Shown here: positions 1-13,852 of the stretch, piece by piece
Position numbering within the stretch: the stretch's first letter is position 1
How the letters are laid out: each line of letters opens with the position of its first letter
From: Pithys albifrons albifrons
Lineage: Eukaryota; Chordata; Aves; Passeriformes; Thamnophilidae
Length of the DNA stretch: 64,000 nucleotides
NCBI RefSeq assembly: GCF_047495875.1
Contig: NC_092462.1
Span: 31,902,023-31,966,022 of the forward strand
Direction: 5' to 3'
The notes under the pieces: model-generated
The model's database searches: none
The model's input: only the letters and a program-made list of their open reading frames with translations
Told to the model about the DNA's origin: nothing
Position numbers and translations under genes: made by a program

Positions 1-519
1 ACAGATCAAAACATGAACAAAGTTATTTTCTTGAACACTATTTGCTGTGGTTTTTCAGTGGCACTCTGGAAAAAGAATCTTTATGGTTGCCATTAACCCT
101 GAGTACAGGGTTATTTTATCCTTTCTGAGTTGCTGAAAGAGCTTATAATGAAAATAAAGCCTTCTGCCAGGAGAAGCTAGAAATGTCTGTTCATAGCAAG
201 TGTATAAAGGGCTGACAAACTCTCAAACTAAGACAGATTAAACATGAATGATATTTATAGTTGTTATGCTATTGTAATTTATTGAGAATCTATGTAGAGG
301 GGTTGATGGACACACCATTTATCATCTGGCTTTTCTGTGAATCCTAAATCTGGCCTTGCAGAATTCTGCATAAAAGTCTAAAGCAAAAGCCTGTGTTTTC
401 AAGCAGGCAAGACTGTAAGAGAATTAATTGTCTTATTGCATAACTGCACATTTTAAGAACTTTAAAAGTCCAAACTCCATGCAGATGTACTTAAGTATGG
501 TATAAGTGTAGGTTATGGG
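1..519. other. AT-rich non-coding sequence, nothing recognised
   Basis: No open frame of useful length, no RNA gene and no repeat signature were recognised here. The sequence is ordinary AT-rich DNA leading up to the CR1 fragment. Confidence 0.6.
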
Positions 520-925
520 TTGTGATGGGTTTTCGGATTTGTCTTTGGTGACTTAGATTGTGTTTATTGGTGTGGTTGAAGTCGCCCATGAAGACCAGGG
601 CTTGTGAATGTGAGGTCACTCCTAGCTGTCTATAGAGGACCTCATCTGCTTGGTATTCCTAGCTGGGAGGTGTGTAGCAGACCCTCTGTCTGTCTGTCAC
701 CTGTCTCTGTCCTCCCTTAATCGTGACTCCTAAGCTCTCAGGTGGCTTCTCATCCACACACAGGCAGAGCCCTATGCACTCTAGCAGGTCACTGACATTG
801 AGGGTGGCACCAACTCCTCATAGCCCCTGCCTATCCTTCCAAAGCGCCTGTATCCTTTTATTCCAACACTCCAGTCATGGGTGCCAGCCCACCACATCTC
901 CATGGTGTTAGTAAGATCCTAGTCC
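520..925 (-). mobile_element. CR1 LINE fragment: ORF2 endonuclease domain
   Basis: Read on the minus strand, this stretch encodes a decayed piece of the CR1 ORF2 apurinic endonuclease. In order I can read EMWWAGTHDWS (CR1 usually has ETWW..SHDWS), a GYRRFGR block, ECIGLCLCVDEKPPESL, VCYTPPS and then ALVFMGDFNH. The GDFNH motif is part of the endonuclease active-site region. The frame is interrupted by stops and at least one shift, so the copy is dead. Neither the CR1 5' end nor the 3' end is present, so it is an internal fragment. It is clearly GC-richer than its flanks, and short open frames on the plus strand here are shadows. Both boundaries are approximate (about 15 bp). Assignment to CR1 is firm from the residue pattern; the subfamily is not determined. 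Confidence 0.9.
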
Positions 926-2102
926 TACAGTATGTATATGGTCAATGTTTTTAATAAAGTGCTGTGTAAAGCAAGTGGCTGGTCACAGATAATAACACCA
1001 ATTGTAAGACAGTGTAACTGTACTTGAGAATAGAAACTAGTTCATATAAATACATTGATATATCTTGAAATACTTAAAATTGTTTAATTTTTCTAGGCAT
1101 ATTTTCTTAAGAGGTATTTTGTTAGACTTCCTTTATAGCACTTACTGTAGTGTCAATTCTAGAAAAATATTCTGCTTCACTAGAAGCAGCTTTTCTTAAG
1201 CATTTAAAGATATCAGAAGTTTTTTTAATAATTAACAGGTCTGTAAGAATATGAGAAAAGTGAAATTCCTAAGTGTTTTCATATATAGAAAACCCAGATG
1301 TTACAGGAAATAAAGAGAGGGATTTTACTGGCTTCGTTGGTCTGCTCTGTTCCATCATCTCTGTAGCGGAAATCTATGTTGATTAGAAGTCTAATTATGA
1401 GTCCTTTTTTGAAATCTAATTGCTTGTAAAAGGTGATAAAATGAACAAGTAGGAGGTTGCTACCCTTGATACAGGCTGGGTAAAATTCCAGCTGGCAGGG
1501 CACTGCTTTTCTCATCTTATTTATCCTCTGTGCTTTAGCCTTGAAGTGGATATAATAATAGCTTCTTTTATTTTCAGCCCAATTTGGGTTCCACATTATC
1601 TGGGAATTATTCCTGGTCTACAGAGACATAAGAGAGAGAAAAATAAATCTGTAATTGTCTTAAGAATAAGGATGGTTCGATTTTTTTATATATATATATC
1701 TCAATCAAATTGGCAGCTAATTCAGATTCATTGGACAATTTTATTCCTTCTGATCTTAGGTCATGAACAAGTAAGAATGTCTAGAAAAAAACAAAACTGC
1801 AGAACTTGAGAACAATGCAGTATATAGGGGGAGAACGGCTATTCATCCCTCAAGTATGTAATTGTGAATGGAATTAGCACTTTTATATGAAAGGGTCTTT
1901 TAGAAAAAACTGAAATGTCACTGAAGAGTCAAGGAAAAAACAGAAAAATCTTGTGAATTCTGCCAGAACTGAGATTAGTACAATAGTTTACAGAACCACT
2001 TTGAGATGATAAGGCCATTATTTCTCAGAAATATATGAGTGTACAGCTTACTGGAAAATGGTCAAAAAATTTTGGGACAAAAGTAGTGACATAAGTGTTA
2101 TT
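926..2102. other. AT-rich non-coding sequence
   Basis: Open frames of up to 105 codons occur on both strands around 1279-1809. They overlap one another, are lysine-, isoleucine- and tyrosine-rich as expected from AT-rich DNA, and carry no domain. I see no RNA gene or identifiable repeat. Confidence 0.6.
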
Positions 2103-2480
2103 TGTAGATCTTAGGCCTTATCTGTCTCACAGCCCTGAATGGAACCTTAACCTGAGACCAAGAGGGGAAGGAGCTGTCAAGGGAAATTTCCTTAGGCGAC
2201 CCCCTTCACTTTGGCAGCCTTTTTCTGGCCCTGTAGCTCTCTCTCTCTTCGCGATCATCTCGCTGCCAACCATAACCCTCGATGGTCAGATGAGTCTTTA
2301 CCCCAGACCAACAGCCATAACCTGGAAAAAGAGGTTTTCAGTGGAAATTTCTTTTGGCAGCCTTCCTCTTTGGCACTTATACTGTAGATCTAGGGTCTAC
2401 CTGTTTTTATGAGCCTTAACCCAAAACCTGTAAGGGGAATTTGCTGCAGCCCATATCTTGCTTTTGCAGCCCCTTTCAGC
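2103..2480. repeat. Internally repetitive, GC-richer block, unclassified
   Basis: The block contains imperfect copies of one unit. TGTAGATC followed by a T/A-AGG stretch and CTGT occurs at 2103 and again at 2383. GGAAATTT-type cores occur at 2181, 2341 and (as GGGGAATTT) about 2434, each followed within 10-30 bp by GGCAGCC- or GCAGCCC-type sequence and CTTT. The spacing is irregular (about 160 then 90 bp), so this is a diverged short tandem or partly duplicated element rather than a clean satellite. A 105-codon plus-strand frame at 2095-2412 spans it but shows no domain, and I do not consider it a gene. It may be part of an old LTR or satellite; I cannot assign it. Confidence 0.5.
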
Positions 2481-5400
2481 CTTACTTGGCAGCTTTAGGC
2501 TCTTTTAGTTTGCAAACCCTAAGAAAAATTGCAGGTCTTAATGATAGTTTATGAAAGTGTTTGGCAACTTTTATTCTCTTAGGAAAATGTATCAGTCCTT
2601 CATTGTCATGCAGAATGTGCTGTAAATTCATATCCTGCATACTGAAAAGGCAGGCTGTTAGTGTTACTCTTCTCACATACTTGTTCTTACATATTTCAGT
2701 TTATACTAAAATTCATGCTGAGGGGAGATAGTTACTTTTATGGCATGGAATGCATGGAAAGATCTGTCTAAACTCCTTCAGATGAACATATGTGGTATCT
2801 GAAAGTCTGTGTAAGTATGTAAAATGATTGTCTTCTGTTACCCAACTGCCATATTCACTCAATCCCCTGAAGAAACTCAAATGCCTAAATTTGTGGATGT
2901 TGCATTCATGGTGCATACAGAACCAGTGTGCAAAACATGGATGTGAACACTTCTGCATTTCACTTCAAGGAAGAAGCGGCCTTATGTGATTTGAGGGAAT
3001 ATCACTGTCACACTTATTTTAAAAACAAGTTCAACTACATTTTTAACTTGAAGTTTAATAACATATAATAATATCTTTCACTATAGCATCTGACAGAAAC
3101 AAATATATTTTTTTCTCTGTATGGACGGAAAAACAATCACTTTTTCTCATTAAGCACATGCAGAATGTAATTTCACATGGTGGGTCTGTTGCACTGGCAG
3201 ATTTTGTAACATGGCCTGAATGATAAAGCTCACATCATCATCAAAGTGGCAAGAGTTTAACAACCTCTCGGTTTTATTGCTTAAAGTATAACTTGATGAT
3301 ACTTCAGAAATTCATGATGTTTTCAAGTCTTGGGGATAAAAAAAATGTAGGATCAAGCTACTTTACCTGGAAATATGCACGAGAGGTGAAATAGTAACCC
3401 ACATAGGGGTGACTCCATTTTTGTAGGAAAAGGCTTAAAATAATATATGAGCAAGGTCTATAAAATCATAGAAGTGATGGCTTAGGAGGAAGGTGATGCC
3501 ACAGTTCTGGAACTAAGGGGCAGTCCCTGAAACCACTAAGAAGCAGTACAAAACAGATAACACTCTTTCATGCAGCAATGTATGCAGCATGTAGAAATTC
3601 TGTTATTTGTCATTTCAGAAAGCTGTGGAGTGGCAGAGTTTGAGAAGACTTTTACAGGATGGAACATAGTATGTCACACTGGAATATTTCTTAAATTCTT
3701 AAATGTCAAGCAGTTACAGTTATGTTCTGGTTTGTTTGGGTTCTTGTTAATTAAAGCAACACGTTTTCTGATAACACCTATCAAAGTGTCATTAAAAAAA
3801 AGATGGGTATTTTAGAAAAATAAGGAATCTAATGAGATTTTAAATTTCCTTTATTTAGACTATTACAATGAAATCTTCAGTTTAAGACCCTTTTCCTCAG
3901 TAGATGTTGGAAAAAAGGCAAAAATATTTAATTCTCCTATTCTTTACACCAATGCCAGCAGTGAGATAATCTTGTCATTCTTTACCAGGGTCTTCCCTTG
4001 GTTCTCTCACAGAGGCTTCAAGATGATGTGTTTTAGAACAGACTCATAAATATGAGGCAGCCAGCTAGAGTTCCGGTGGAGGAGTGTGAACATCTTGGGT
4101 GTATAGGAACTTCTTTTTATATTTCAATAAAATAAGTCCAACTGTTAAAGATAAGGAAACATGTATGTTCCAAATCCAAAAAAATGTCTCTAAGAAGAAA
4201 ATTGTTAGGAAATCATTGGCTAAATTCTCTCAAATTGAAAACTCTTCACAATGGCAGCTAGTTGTTACAAAATTCAAGGGAAAAGGGTGGTGGTTTTTCT
4301 ACCCTGAAAGTGATTGAACTGCTCAACAGAAATTGCTCCATAAAACTGACTGAAGTCTCCTCAAGCTAGGAAAAAGAAGAATAAGGATCCATTGCCTTTT
4401 CTTCCATATTCTGAGCTTATTAAATGCCTCTTTTCCACCTTTATCTGCTGTAGGGCATCCTATGTGGTCTGCTTACCTGGATTCTCTTTTGCAAAACTAG
4501 CATGCATCCCTTTTTCTGTCCTTTTGAAGTGGAACAGTGCTGGTTGATTAAGAAAATGTCAGAATCATTACATACAGCAACCTGATTTAAATGATGGCAC
4601 TACAGTTCTTTGCTTTTATTACTTTTTTTGTGAAAGCTCATACCGCTAAAGACTCTGCTGTAAACAAGAGGATCTTGTTTTTCTTTTTGTAAAGAGAATT
4701 TTCCAAAAGTTTGATTTGAAGAAAACAGTAATTATTCTGCTTGCAGTACAGACTTGGAGAGGGTTTTATTTTATTTTTATTTTCCCAAAGAAAAAATTTC
4801 CTTCAGAGTAGTGCAATCCACTCTGAGAACAGCAGTAGAAATTTAGATAGTATCATTTAAAGCAGAACTGACAAGGAGCTTCTCTGTACTTCTGTATCCA
4901 ATCACTTTTTTATGTTTTGGCTGGGAGAAAATGATTTTCAACTCAAAGGTATGCATAGAGTCCATGCAGAGGGGCAGTAGGCTCTAATTGTCTTTTTATA
5001 GTTCCATTAAAACAAAAAGAAAAAGTAACCAAAAAGATTAGAGGGAAAGTATGTTTTGCAAGAGCATAGAACTATATTGCTACCTACAAGAAAGGCTTAA
5101 GAACTTGGAAGAACACTTTGAAGATAAGAGTTCTTAAGTCACAAATTGACCTCTACTTGCCCCTAGTTCCCCATTTTTATTTTCCTAATTGTTTTGGTTT
5201 TTTGTTTGTTTGGTTGGTTGGTTTGGGTTTTGAGTTTTTTTAATTTATTTTTTTTACTTTTTATGCATTCTAACAACTTGGGGACACTGACTTTTAACTG
5301 AGAAGATGAAATGTGGCACTTTATTTAGAGGAGTTTAACTTAAAGGTTAAAAAATACTTGAATTTCTCAACTCCTCTTCCAATACCACCCCAAAATTCTT

Positions 5401-8400
5401 GACAATAATCTCCTGGTTATGGGAATTCACTCTTACTGTAAGTTTGTCATGTCTGTGTATTGTTTACTATTACCTTTCTGTTGTGGAAGCCTGTTATGTT
5501 CACTGTGAGTGACTAAGGTATAAAATGAAAAAAATAATTTTTTTCTTATCTCAGTAATGTTTCCAGTAAAGGAATGGACTTTTATGTACGATATTGAAGT
5601 AAATTTCCTGTGATTTCATTAAAATAGACCACTAGCATTCAAGATAAACCAAAGAAAATATTTAAATATAAATATATGTACTCTGTGTATTTAATATAGA
5701 ATAGATTTCCCTATTTAATTTTGTGTAGTTCTTTCCCACTCTGTCCCTGCAGAAAGTATGTGTTTTGATAAAGTTGAAAGGAAAGTGGCACAGTGCAAAT
5801 CCCTATAGGATAGCAAAAATCTAAATATGACTGTAAAAGTAAATAAGCACACATACATAAATGTATACAGTTTACTGTGGTAAAATACTTGACTGCATTT
5901 TTCCTACTCTGAAGACAGGAGAGAGAAACTGTCTTTTATGGGATTTAAAAAGAAAGTCATCCAGATATTAAAATGTTAAGTGTGAGAAAGGTCCATGAAA
6001 GAATAAGCATATTTGGCACTGTACTCTTCAAAACAGTGAGGTCTGTAATATAGTTTACTTTTCTGTGAGGGAAACATGTTATTGAGACTTTACATTGTTA
6101 AAAATTGCGATTATCTGCAAGAGTAATAAACATATATTAGCTTTATTGTTAAGGTCCAGGGCTAATGGTAAAAGTAGTTTCTACTTGAATATACCTTCTC
6201 AAGAGAGTATTTCTTGAAGAAATGAGAAAACAATGTGATCAATAGAAACTTGCTATTTAGTAAAAGGCATAATTTAGTCTTGACTATTTCTAAAAAAATT
6301 ATATTGTAATGATCAGGAAAAATATTTTTCTGTGAAATGCCTACAATTACTTATTTTTACTGTCAATATCACAGGCACCAGTAGGTTCCAGACCTAAATC
6401 TTGTGTAGGTCTGGTCAAGTATATCTAAATTCAATGAAGTCAGAAAGAAAAAACCCATAAAATTTAAAGGAAACAACCTACTTTGAACACCTGTTTTGTC
6501 ACTGGTAGATTGTTGAGGTTATAATTATACAGAGTGCAGAGACTCTGGCACTGCCTTTGCATTAACTAGCTAAGTCCTGGAAGACAAAAGCATTTGTGCT
6601 GCGAGATGTCCTGAGACAGTGTAATGACTTATTTCACCATTATCTCTTATATCTCCTATTGAGTTCTTGTCATAAGCTGATAGAGGTTTTTGTTGCCTAA
6701 TTATCTCTGGCATCAGTGACTGCTCTGCTTCATTCAGGTTATGTTCCTCATTAATATCCCGGAATAGCTGTTAACAAGCTGTGGTTGATGACATCTTGCC
6801 TTCATACAAGGTGCACACAGTTGTCCTGTGTCTTTGCTGTTGCTGCACCTGATTGCTACAGCAAGCAGAATTTGCTTAGGCCTAATGGGATGTAGGAGAA
6901 TGGCAATCCTACAATCAGTGGAAGAGGTTTTACCAGCAATGGATTTATAGTGCCGAGGACCACCTTGAACTGTGACAGTTTAAGGGATTCTAATGGACAT
7001 TTAATGAATGTTTTTTGCGTTATATATGTTTTCCCCTGTTTGATAATGATTATTCAAACAGCGTCCTATTCCACTGCTTCTTGGAGTCCTGTCATTTTCT
7101 GGGAGCAACACTGGAAGTGGGAGCCAGGATCACCAATCCAATGGCTTCCAGTGGGATGTCTGTGTAATGGGACACACTGGTGCTTCATTCAGAAAATGTG
7201 TACTGCAGCAAATTTACTTAAAGCTGAATAACTAGACTTTTTCAATATTTCACCTTCATTAATATTCACTTTGAAAAGGAATGTTAATTGTTATTTTGGT
7301 GAGATTAATTTGAACAGTGAGATGTGCACAGAGATCTTTGATAGCATAGTTTTCTTAGCTTATGCTTCAATGAAATTCTAGGAAACAGCCTGTATTTAAG
7401 CTTGCAAGTAAATCTTCCAGAAGCATGTTAATTGCTGAGTGATGAGCCTGTGTAATGAGAGCATGTTGATTTCCCATCTTAATTTGGCTTAAATTACATA
7501 TTTGTTTCAAAAGAAGCCATGCTTGTTATTTAATTATGAATTATTAGAAATAGAGCATTGGTTTAAAATGTAATAAAGAGGTTATAATATGAATTTGTCT
7601 TCTCAAATTGTGGTATGTTTTTAAGCTTCTTTTCATTGCTTATACAGCAATTGCTTTCAGATTGCTCATTTATTTTCCAGTAGGTTGTCCTTGACGATAT
7701 AACTTTCAGATTCTTTTTACACAAACTGTCCATCTTTGATGAAAATACATCATTTACTACTGGTAATGGTTACCATTTTAGCAAATGTAAAAGATGGATT
7801 CATACACCCTCTTGAGCCATAAAATGAGAATTTTAATTCATAATTATTTGGGCTTTGGCCCGTTCTCCCTGAAATATTAGGAAGCAAGACTTTTTCCCTG
7901 CAGATATTTGTATTTGATCTCAAATAGCTTTAAAGTAATCTTTTCTTGTAGTAAAAATAAACCACATGATTTAATGTATTATGGTTCCATGCCATGGAAA
8001 GTTTAATCTTTAAGTTAGCATACATTGAAATAGCATACTTAGATCCAGAACTTCAAAAGTACTTCGGTCTCTGCGATGGAGTGAAGTGCCCAGCTGGAAT
8101 TACTTCCTGACATGGTGCTGCCTAACTTGTCTTCAGTTAGTTTTCTAGGCATTTAAGTGCATGCAGAAAGTTTGCCTCCATTGTATCTCACAGTTAAAAG
8201 ACTTGGCATGTATTTTGTGCTCATGCCTGCTTCAAAGCCTCAGAAAAGTGTCCTCCAATAGTTTACTGAGAGCAGATACATTCCATAAGCCTGCTCTTGA
8301 TACACCACAGACATGTGCTTGAATACCTTTTCTTCAATAATGTAAGTCTGTTTTGTTGAAGTCTGGTAGCCTGAGATCCCCTGTCTTTCCAGGGATTTTA

Positions 8401-11400
8401 CTCTGCATCTTCTGTGTAGGTGAATGTTGGAGTTGCAGGCTTTGGCTAATTTGTTTAGAGGCACTTTCCAATCTTTAGCTGAAACTTTTCTGCTGTGCCA
8501 TGAACAACCAAATTATTGCTGGAGCAGAAAAAAGTGAGCAAAACTGTATGAAGAGACATGGAAATTCTGAAGAGGGCTGTTCTTCAACTTATACTCCAAG
8601 ACAAAGTCAATTTAGAATGGACAGGTATTTTATTGAAAACACAAATCTAGTCTTCAGAGCAGGTGTCCTTTCAATTTTTTTTTTTTTTACCATCTTCCAG
8701 TAACTCTTCCCCTGCTCAGTTTCCCTCCCCACAAGGCTGAGAAATTTTGGGCTGCTGCAGTGACTAATGTTCTTCCTGCCTGCCAAAATCTCTTACGAAT
8801 ATCCAATAGACACTTTTTATTCTAGATCACTTACTTTAAATTCTTTTTTTCTTTAACTTATGGAACTCTTTAGAAAATTCACTTTAACTGCATTGTACAG
8901 CATTCAAGAATTTGCTTTTCTTTATGTACTGTGGGCTTTTTTAGAGGCAACTGGGAGTTGGATTGTATTATTTATAGAGGAAGCAGCGTTGTTGCATCTC
9001 CATGATTCCTCTCTGAGAATACCAATTCCTTTCAGATAGAAAACTGTATTTAGTGCTTTTTTGCTACTTCACATGATCAGGATTTAGGTTAATGATGTCT
9101 AAATAAGAAACTTTATCAATTGCGAGTGACTGCGTTTAAATTCCAGTCCTTTTCAGCAGAGAACCTCCAGTGCTAATGATTACTTCGGAGTAAATTATTT
9201 TCTTTGAGTATATAATGTATACATTGTATTATATTTATTTCTTCAAATACTCCTAATGTTAGCCTGAGATACTGAGTAAAAGCAGTATATTTAGAATAGC
9301 TTTAGCTGTTTTCATAAAGACAAGCTGTTTTCAAAGTGTAACTATGTACATGCATAGTGGGAGTGGGACATTTAGACCTTATACCACTAGTGGTCTGGTT
9401 CACTTAAAGTTAATTTATTTTCTTATGCAAGTTGATTCCTTTTCACTGAGGCTGAAAAAGAAAATCAATTTCTATGATACGTCACCCCTTCAAAGTCATA
9501 ACTAATGCTGCTGATTCATGACATGATTACCATGCCTTCAAAAGTTCAATTAGCTCAATCTGAAATAGAATTTCCAAAGGCAGTGCTGTCCTTTGAGGTA
9601 ATATAAATGTCAGAAAAAATGTACTAGCTGAATAAATATCATGCACTTACAGTTAAATACTAAGACTGCAGATGGATTCTACTTATGGCACTTAGGCAAA
9701 TAGAGTTATCTTATAGAAAAGGTTGCAAATATGCCTTTTAACCATATGAATTCTGTCCAAAAATCATTAATATTAATCAGAATAGTCTCGAAGTGTTCTA
9801 AAGTAAGGAGCATCTCCAAATTGTGTATTTTTGTGAAAGTTTTTCTGCTTTGAAGTCAAACATACTTGATTCTGTTTATTTGCTGTTGCTATTTTTTGTG
9901 TGTTGGTGACACTTCAAGTTTTTAAGTTTTACTGAATTTAAATTAAATTTCATACAGAATTAAAGTGGGAGAAACAAGATTATTTCGATTTTGAGGGATT
10001 GGCTGTTTTAGTGCATAGAAAGTTTGGCACCCAGTGCAGCATCTATGGACCTGGGGCTGGGCTCTTCACTTTGCACATCATGGATATACTTCTGGCTCTT
10101 TGGAAAAGTGACAGTTGCATACTTTTTGCAGACTCCACTTCCTCTGTTAACCTGGTAATGTAAAAAAAAGTCATTGGAAAGGGAGATAGAGAAAAAGTAG
10201 TTTAGACCTAGCCCAAGGTTACTATATATTTTTTCTTGAGGGGAAAAAAATATCCCCAAAAAGCTGAGCTATAGTGACAACCTTGATAAGCTGAAGTGCT
10301 TCTGCTTGATTGGCAGGTTTATTTGAAGGGTTTGAATGGTCTTGTGTTGCGCAATATGTAATAGGTAACAACTCTGGGATTAATAGTTTGCCTACACAGT
10401 CTCAAAGACTTTCAGTCAGTTGTTGCAACAACACTTTATTTTCAGAATGTGTTTATACTGCTCCTTCTCTTCATAATGCTGGGGAACTTTTGTGTTATTG
10501 TGGGGTACACAGCCTACTGTAACATATCTAAGGCTTAAGTATAGTAGAGATTTAAGACTTTCACACAAGCATATGAACAGTGTAAAATAGACAGTGGAAA
10601 TCCTCAGGAAAAAATATGGAAAGCAGTGTGGTATTGGGACTTGAATTTTTTGTGGGTATACAATTCACTAGCACTAGATTCTCCGGATTCAATATACTTG
10701 ATAGAATATTCTTTTAAGTGCTGCCTAGGCATGCTATGTGCTGTCCAGATGTCATGAACATCTTGTTGTCCTTTCTATATCACACCTTAATTTAATTAAA
10801 TGTAGAAAAAATTTAGGAGACAGTAAGATGAGGAGAAAGAGTATGTTTTTGTAATTTTGAGAACTCTTTGTTTGAGCTGGGGTCTGAAAACCCATGTGTT
10901 GTGAAAAATATGCAGAAAATAATCAACACTGTATTTTTGCTTAAGCCTAATGTTAAATCAGAGAACAGGTTGGGATTTCAGTGTTACCGGTGCTCTGTTG
11001 AAAGTTATGGGGCAAGGAGGAATAATTTAGTGGGGATGCTCCTCTTTGTAGCATTAAATCAAGAAAAAAATAGTTTGGGTTTGACATTCTTATCAGCAAA
11101 AAGTCTTCAATGAGCCAAAACGGAGAACAGGAAAACCTGTCCATTTTCAGTTCCCGTGCAGTGAAAATGTTGGTGGCATTATGAATCAGTTACTGAAAGC
11201 TGTTAGAACTATCAAGCATAATCCAGGCCCTGCAATCTATTTGGAAACATTATTTTCTAAATGGTGGATTTTAATACTGCTCACCATCTTTTTTTCTACT
11301 ACTGGGTAGTGTTTTAAAGATGCAGAGCTGTGAAAATGACGTTTATTACCCAGAAACTGGTGTAACAGCTCCAGCACTTTTTCCAGGGAGTAATGAAATA

Positions 11401-11832
11401 TGGAAGGATTTGATACGAACAGCTTGGGTTTTAGGTTTACTGTTGGAAAAAGTAATTACTACAAGGTAATTGCACTGCAGCTGTTGTCATTTGGAACATA
11501 AAGTGACTATTCCAGCACAATTTAGAATGAAATCTGGTCAGATTTTGATAAAATCTCAAGTAAATATGCACCTGTGAGAATCATTCTTTATCTGATAAAC
11601 ACACTCTATCCATAAATGCAAGTTGTAATAGAAACCACACAAAACTTTGGATTTCTTACATTGGTCAAATGACCCTAATACAGTACAAGACTTGAGTGTT
11701 GAAGGGAAAAAACCCTGGACGCTTTTGAAAGTTCATTGGGATTTTTAAATTGCATGTCAGCTTTGAATTTTTTGTGGTATTTGCTTTAATATGTATTTTG
11801 CCTTTTCTTGCTTAAAAATTAAAATATTAAGT
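2481..11832. other. 9.3 kb AT-rich non-coding sequence
   Basis: No gene, RNA gene or identifiable transposon was found. There is a T/G-rich low-complexity tract around 5185-5260. The open frames (up to 93 codons, at 6950-7231) show no domain and overlap frames on the other strand. Parts such as 6500-6850 have mixed, non-repetitive sequence that could be conserved non-coding DNA, but conservation cannot be judged from one sequence. Confidence 0.55.
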
Positions 11833-12247
11833 TGTCATGGTTTAGGAATGGTATTCTCCAATTTAGTAGTTCCACTGAAACCATGCTGCTACTCACTACC
11901 CCCTTCCCTCTCCATTTGGAAGCACAAAAGACAAAGATCACATGTTGAGACAAGAGCAATTTACTGAAAATGGCAATGAGATAAGAAAACAAAGAGTAAC
12001 TGCAAAAATATTAATAACAAAAGGTGTAAGAGGAAGAATTTATTTACACTGAAAGTCCATGACAATACTGATTGGCTCTTCCCCAACATATTTTCTCCCC
12101 ACCAGAAGGAATGCTTTTCTCAAAGCCATAGCCCTTTACCTCCCCACCAGCAATGACTGATGTGGGGGACAATAACCGATGTGTTTTAGCCACATCCTCT
12201 CATGGCTACTGCAAAACATTAACTCTGTCTTGGATGGAACCAGGACA
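11833..12247 (-). mobile_element. Solo LTR, avian ERVL-like, diverged
   Basis: The block runs from TGTCATGG at its left edge to CCAGGACA at its right edge. On the minus strand it therefore starts TGTCCTGGTTCC and ends in CA, the terminal pattern of avian ERVL-type LTRs. The interior contains a GC-rich stretch near 12090-12200 (CCCCACCAG repeats) and an A-rich stretch near 11960-12050, as in that family when read backwards. No gag, pol or env sequence lies on either side, so it is a solo LTR left by recombination. I could not find a convincing 5-bp target duplication (left TAAGT, right CAAAA), so either the ends are slightly misplaced or the copy is old. Subfamily is not assigned. Confidence 0.75.
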
Positions 12248-13827
12248 CAAAAGATTTATTGCTGGGAATGTTTGATTTAGTTTATTTTATTTTAGACCTG
12301 AATGAGAATCCTAACAGGCATAGTTGACATAACTCAAAACTTCTGGCAGCATTCCTTTGTATCCCAGAATAAAACATGGGGTTTGTAAGCACAGTTGCTC
12401 CTCAGTGAGGCTAAGAGTGCCAACTCAGATAACTGTTTGTTTCAGAAACCTGGCAACTGCTTAGTGGCATAAGAACTGGCTTTCTGACTATTTATCTTTT
12501 GTAATTTCCAGAAATATTAGAATGAGCTCAGAACTAAAGCAACTCAAATAGACTGGGTATTTTCCACTGAAAATTTATACCTCTGTGATACCATAACAGC
12601 CTATTCCAGATATAATTACAGGGTCCCAAACAGAATTGTGACTGAAAGTGTCAAATGGGAGAAGAAACTGATTAACACTTGAGGAGTAAAAGCTCTCACT
12701 TTTTGAACAATCTTAGCAAGAGAGGAATAACTATCTTGATTTCTTCCTAAAGTAATGTTTTCCAGGTTTTTCAAAACTGCCAGAGTAAGTACTTTGTTCT
12801 TGCTAAGAGATACCCTTAAAGTGTGTCCCATGATTTTATGTAGCATATAGGCTGTACAAGTACAGACATTTGGAAGAGCTTCTGGGACAGGTGAATGAAA
12901 ATAACCTGCATCAAATATTAGAATTATTAGCACAGAGTAGATAGTTCTTTCGTATATAATGCAATGGGAAGCAGATACTTTCCGTTCTTTACAAATTCAG
13001 ACTTTAAGCTGCATTGGTCTTTTTGGAGGGTTTGCTTTGGATTAACTCAGCATAACTTGCACAGTGTCTACACCCTGAAGATTTGAATTTTTTTTTATTT
13101 CAAAAAGCAAGTGATACCACTGAACAATTTTATGACAAATGACTACACCCTTTTTAATGAGGAAAACAATAATTTGGCTTTACTGACAAGAAGCCAAAAA
13201 ATACTGAAAGACTAGCACCTCAATTACCTCATCTCATCTCTTCTACAGGCCATAAATGAAATTAGTATGGATTTTGAACAATGGTATTTCTGTAAAACTC
13301 AAGATAGTTCAAAAATAATGAACTTAGTGTAAACTAATCAAAAATATTCCTATCTTTTCTTCAGGTTTAGAAGTGTATTTTTAATTGAATTGTGACATCA
13401 GAGACTAGCCCCTCAGCTATCTATGCAAGAGAGAGGGAAACTGGAGAATACTGTAGAACTGATTGAAGTTCAAAACTGTTTTAATGAATAGGTTTACCCA
13501 GAAAAACTGTTTTGTTTTACTAAAGATAAAGAATTGCTTTTTTTCCTCTTGATGAATTTGAAGCACTGCTACCACTGAGGCTGAGCCACTTCCATGATGG
13601 CCAGTGCTATTGAAAAACACACAAAAAGCTATCAAAGCAAATGTACAACGAAAGGGCAACATTTGACTCTTTACTGAAGGTGACCAACAACAAATGTAGT
13701 TTATATAAAACTTATAAAAAGGTGTAATTAGTTTAGGAGATCAGACATGGAAAGGAAAATAGGAACACTTGAATGTGGTACCACTTTTTGTGTAATAAAT
13801 GGCAGCATTTTGAATGGTGAAAAATGA

Positions 13828-13852
13828 ATTCTGAAGCCATTGACTTCAGAAT
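13828..13852. repeat. Perfect 9-bp inverted repeat
   Basis: The arms ATTCTGAAG and CTTCAGAAT are separated by seven bases. It is short enough to occur by chance in this much AT-rich DNA; no function is claimed. Confidence 0.5.

Noticed and set aside
3231..3243. A further SINE tail (CATCATCATCA)
   Set aside because: The flanking sequence does not match the SINE or RTE 3' end, so it is a chance short repeat.
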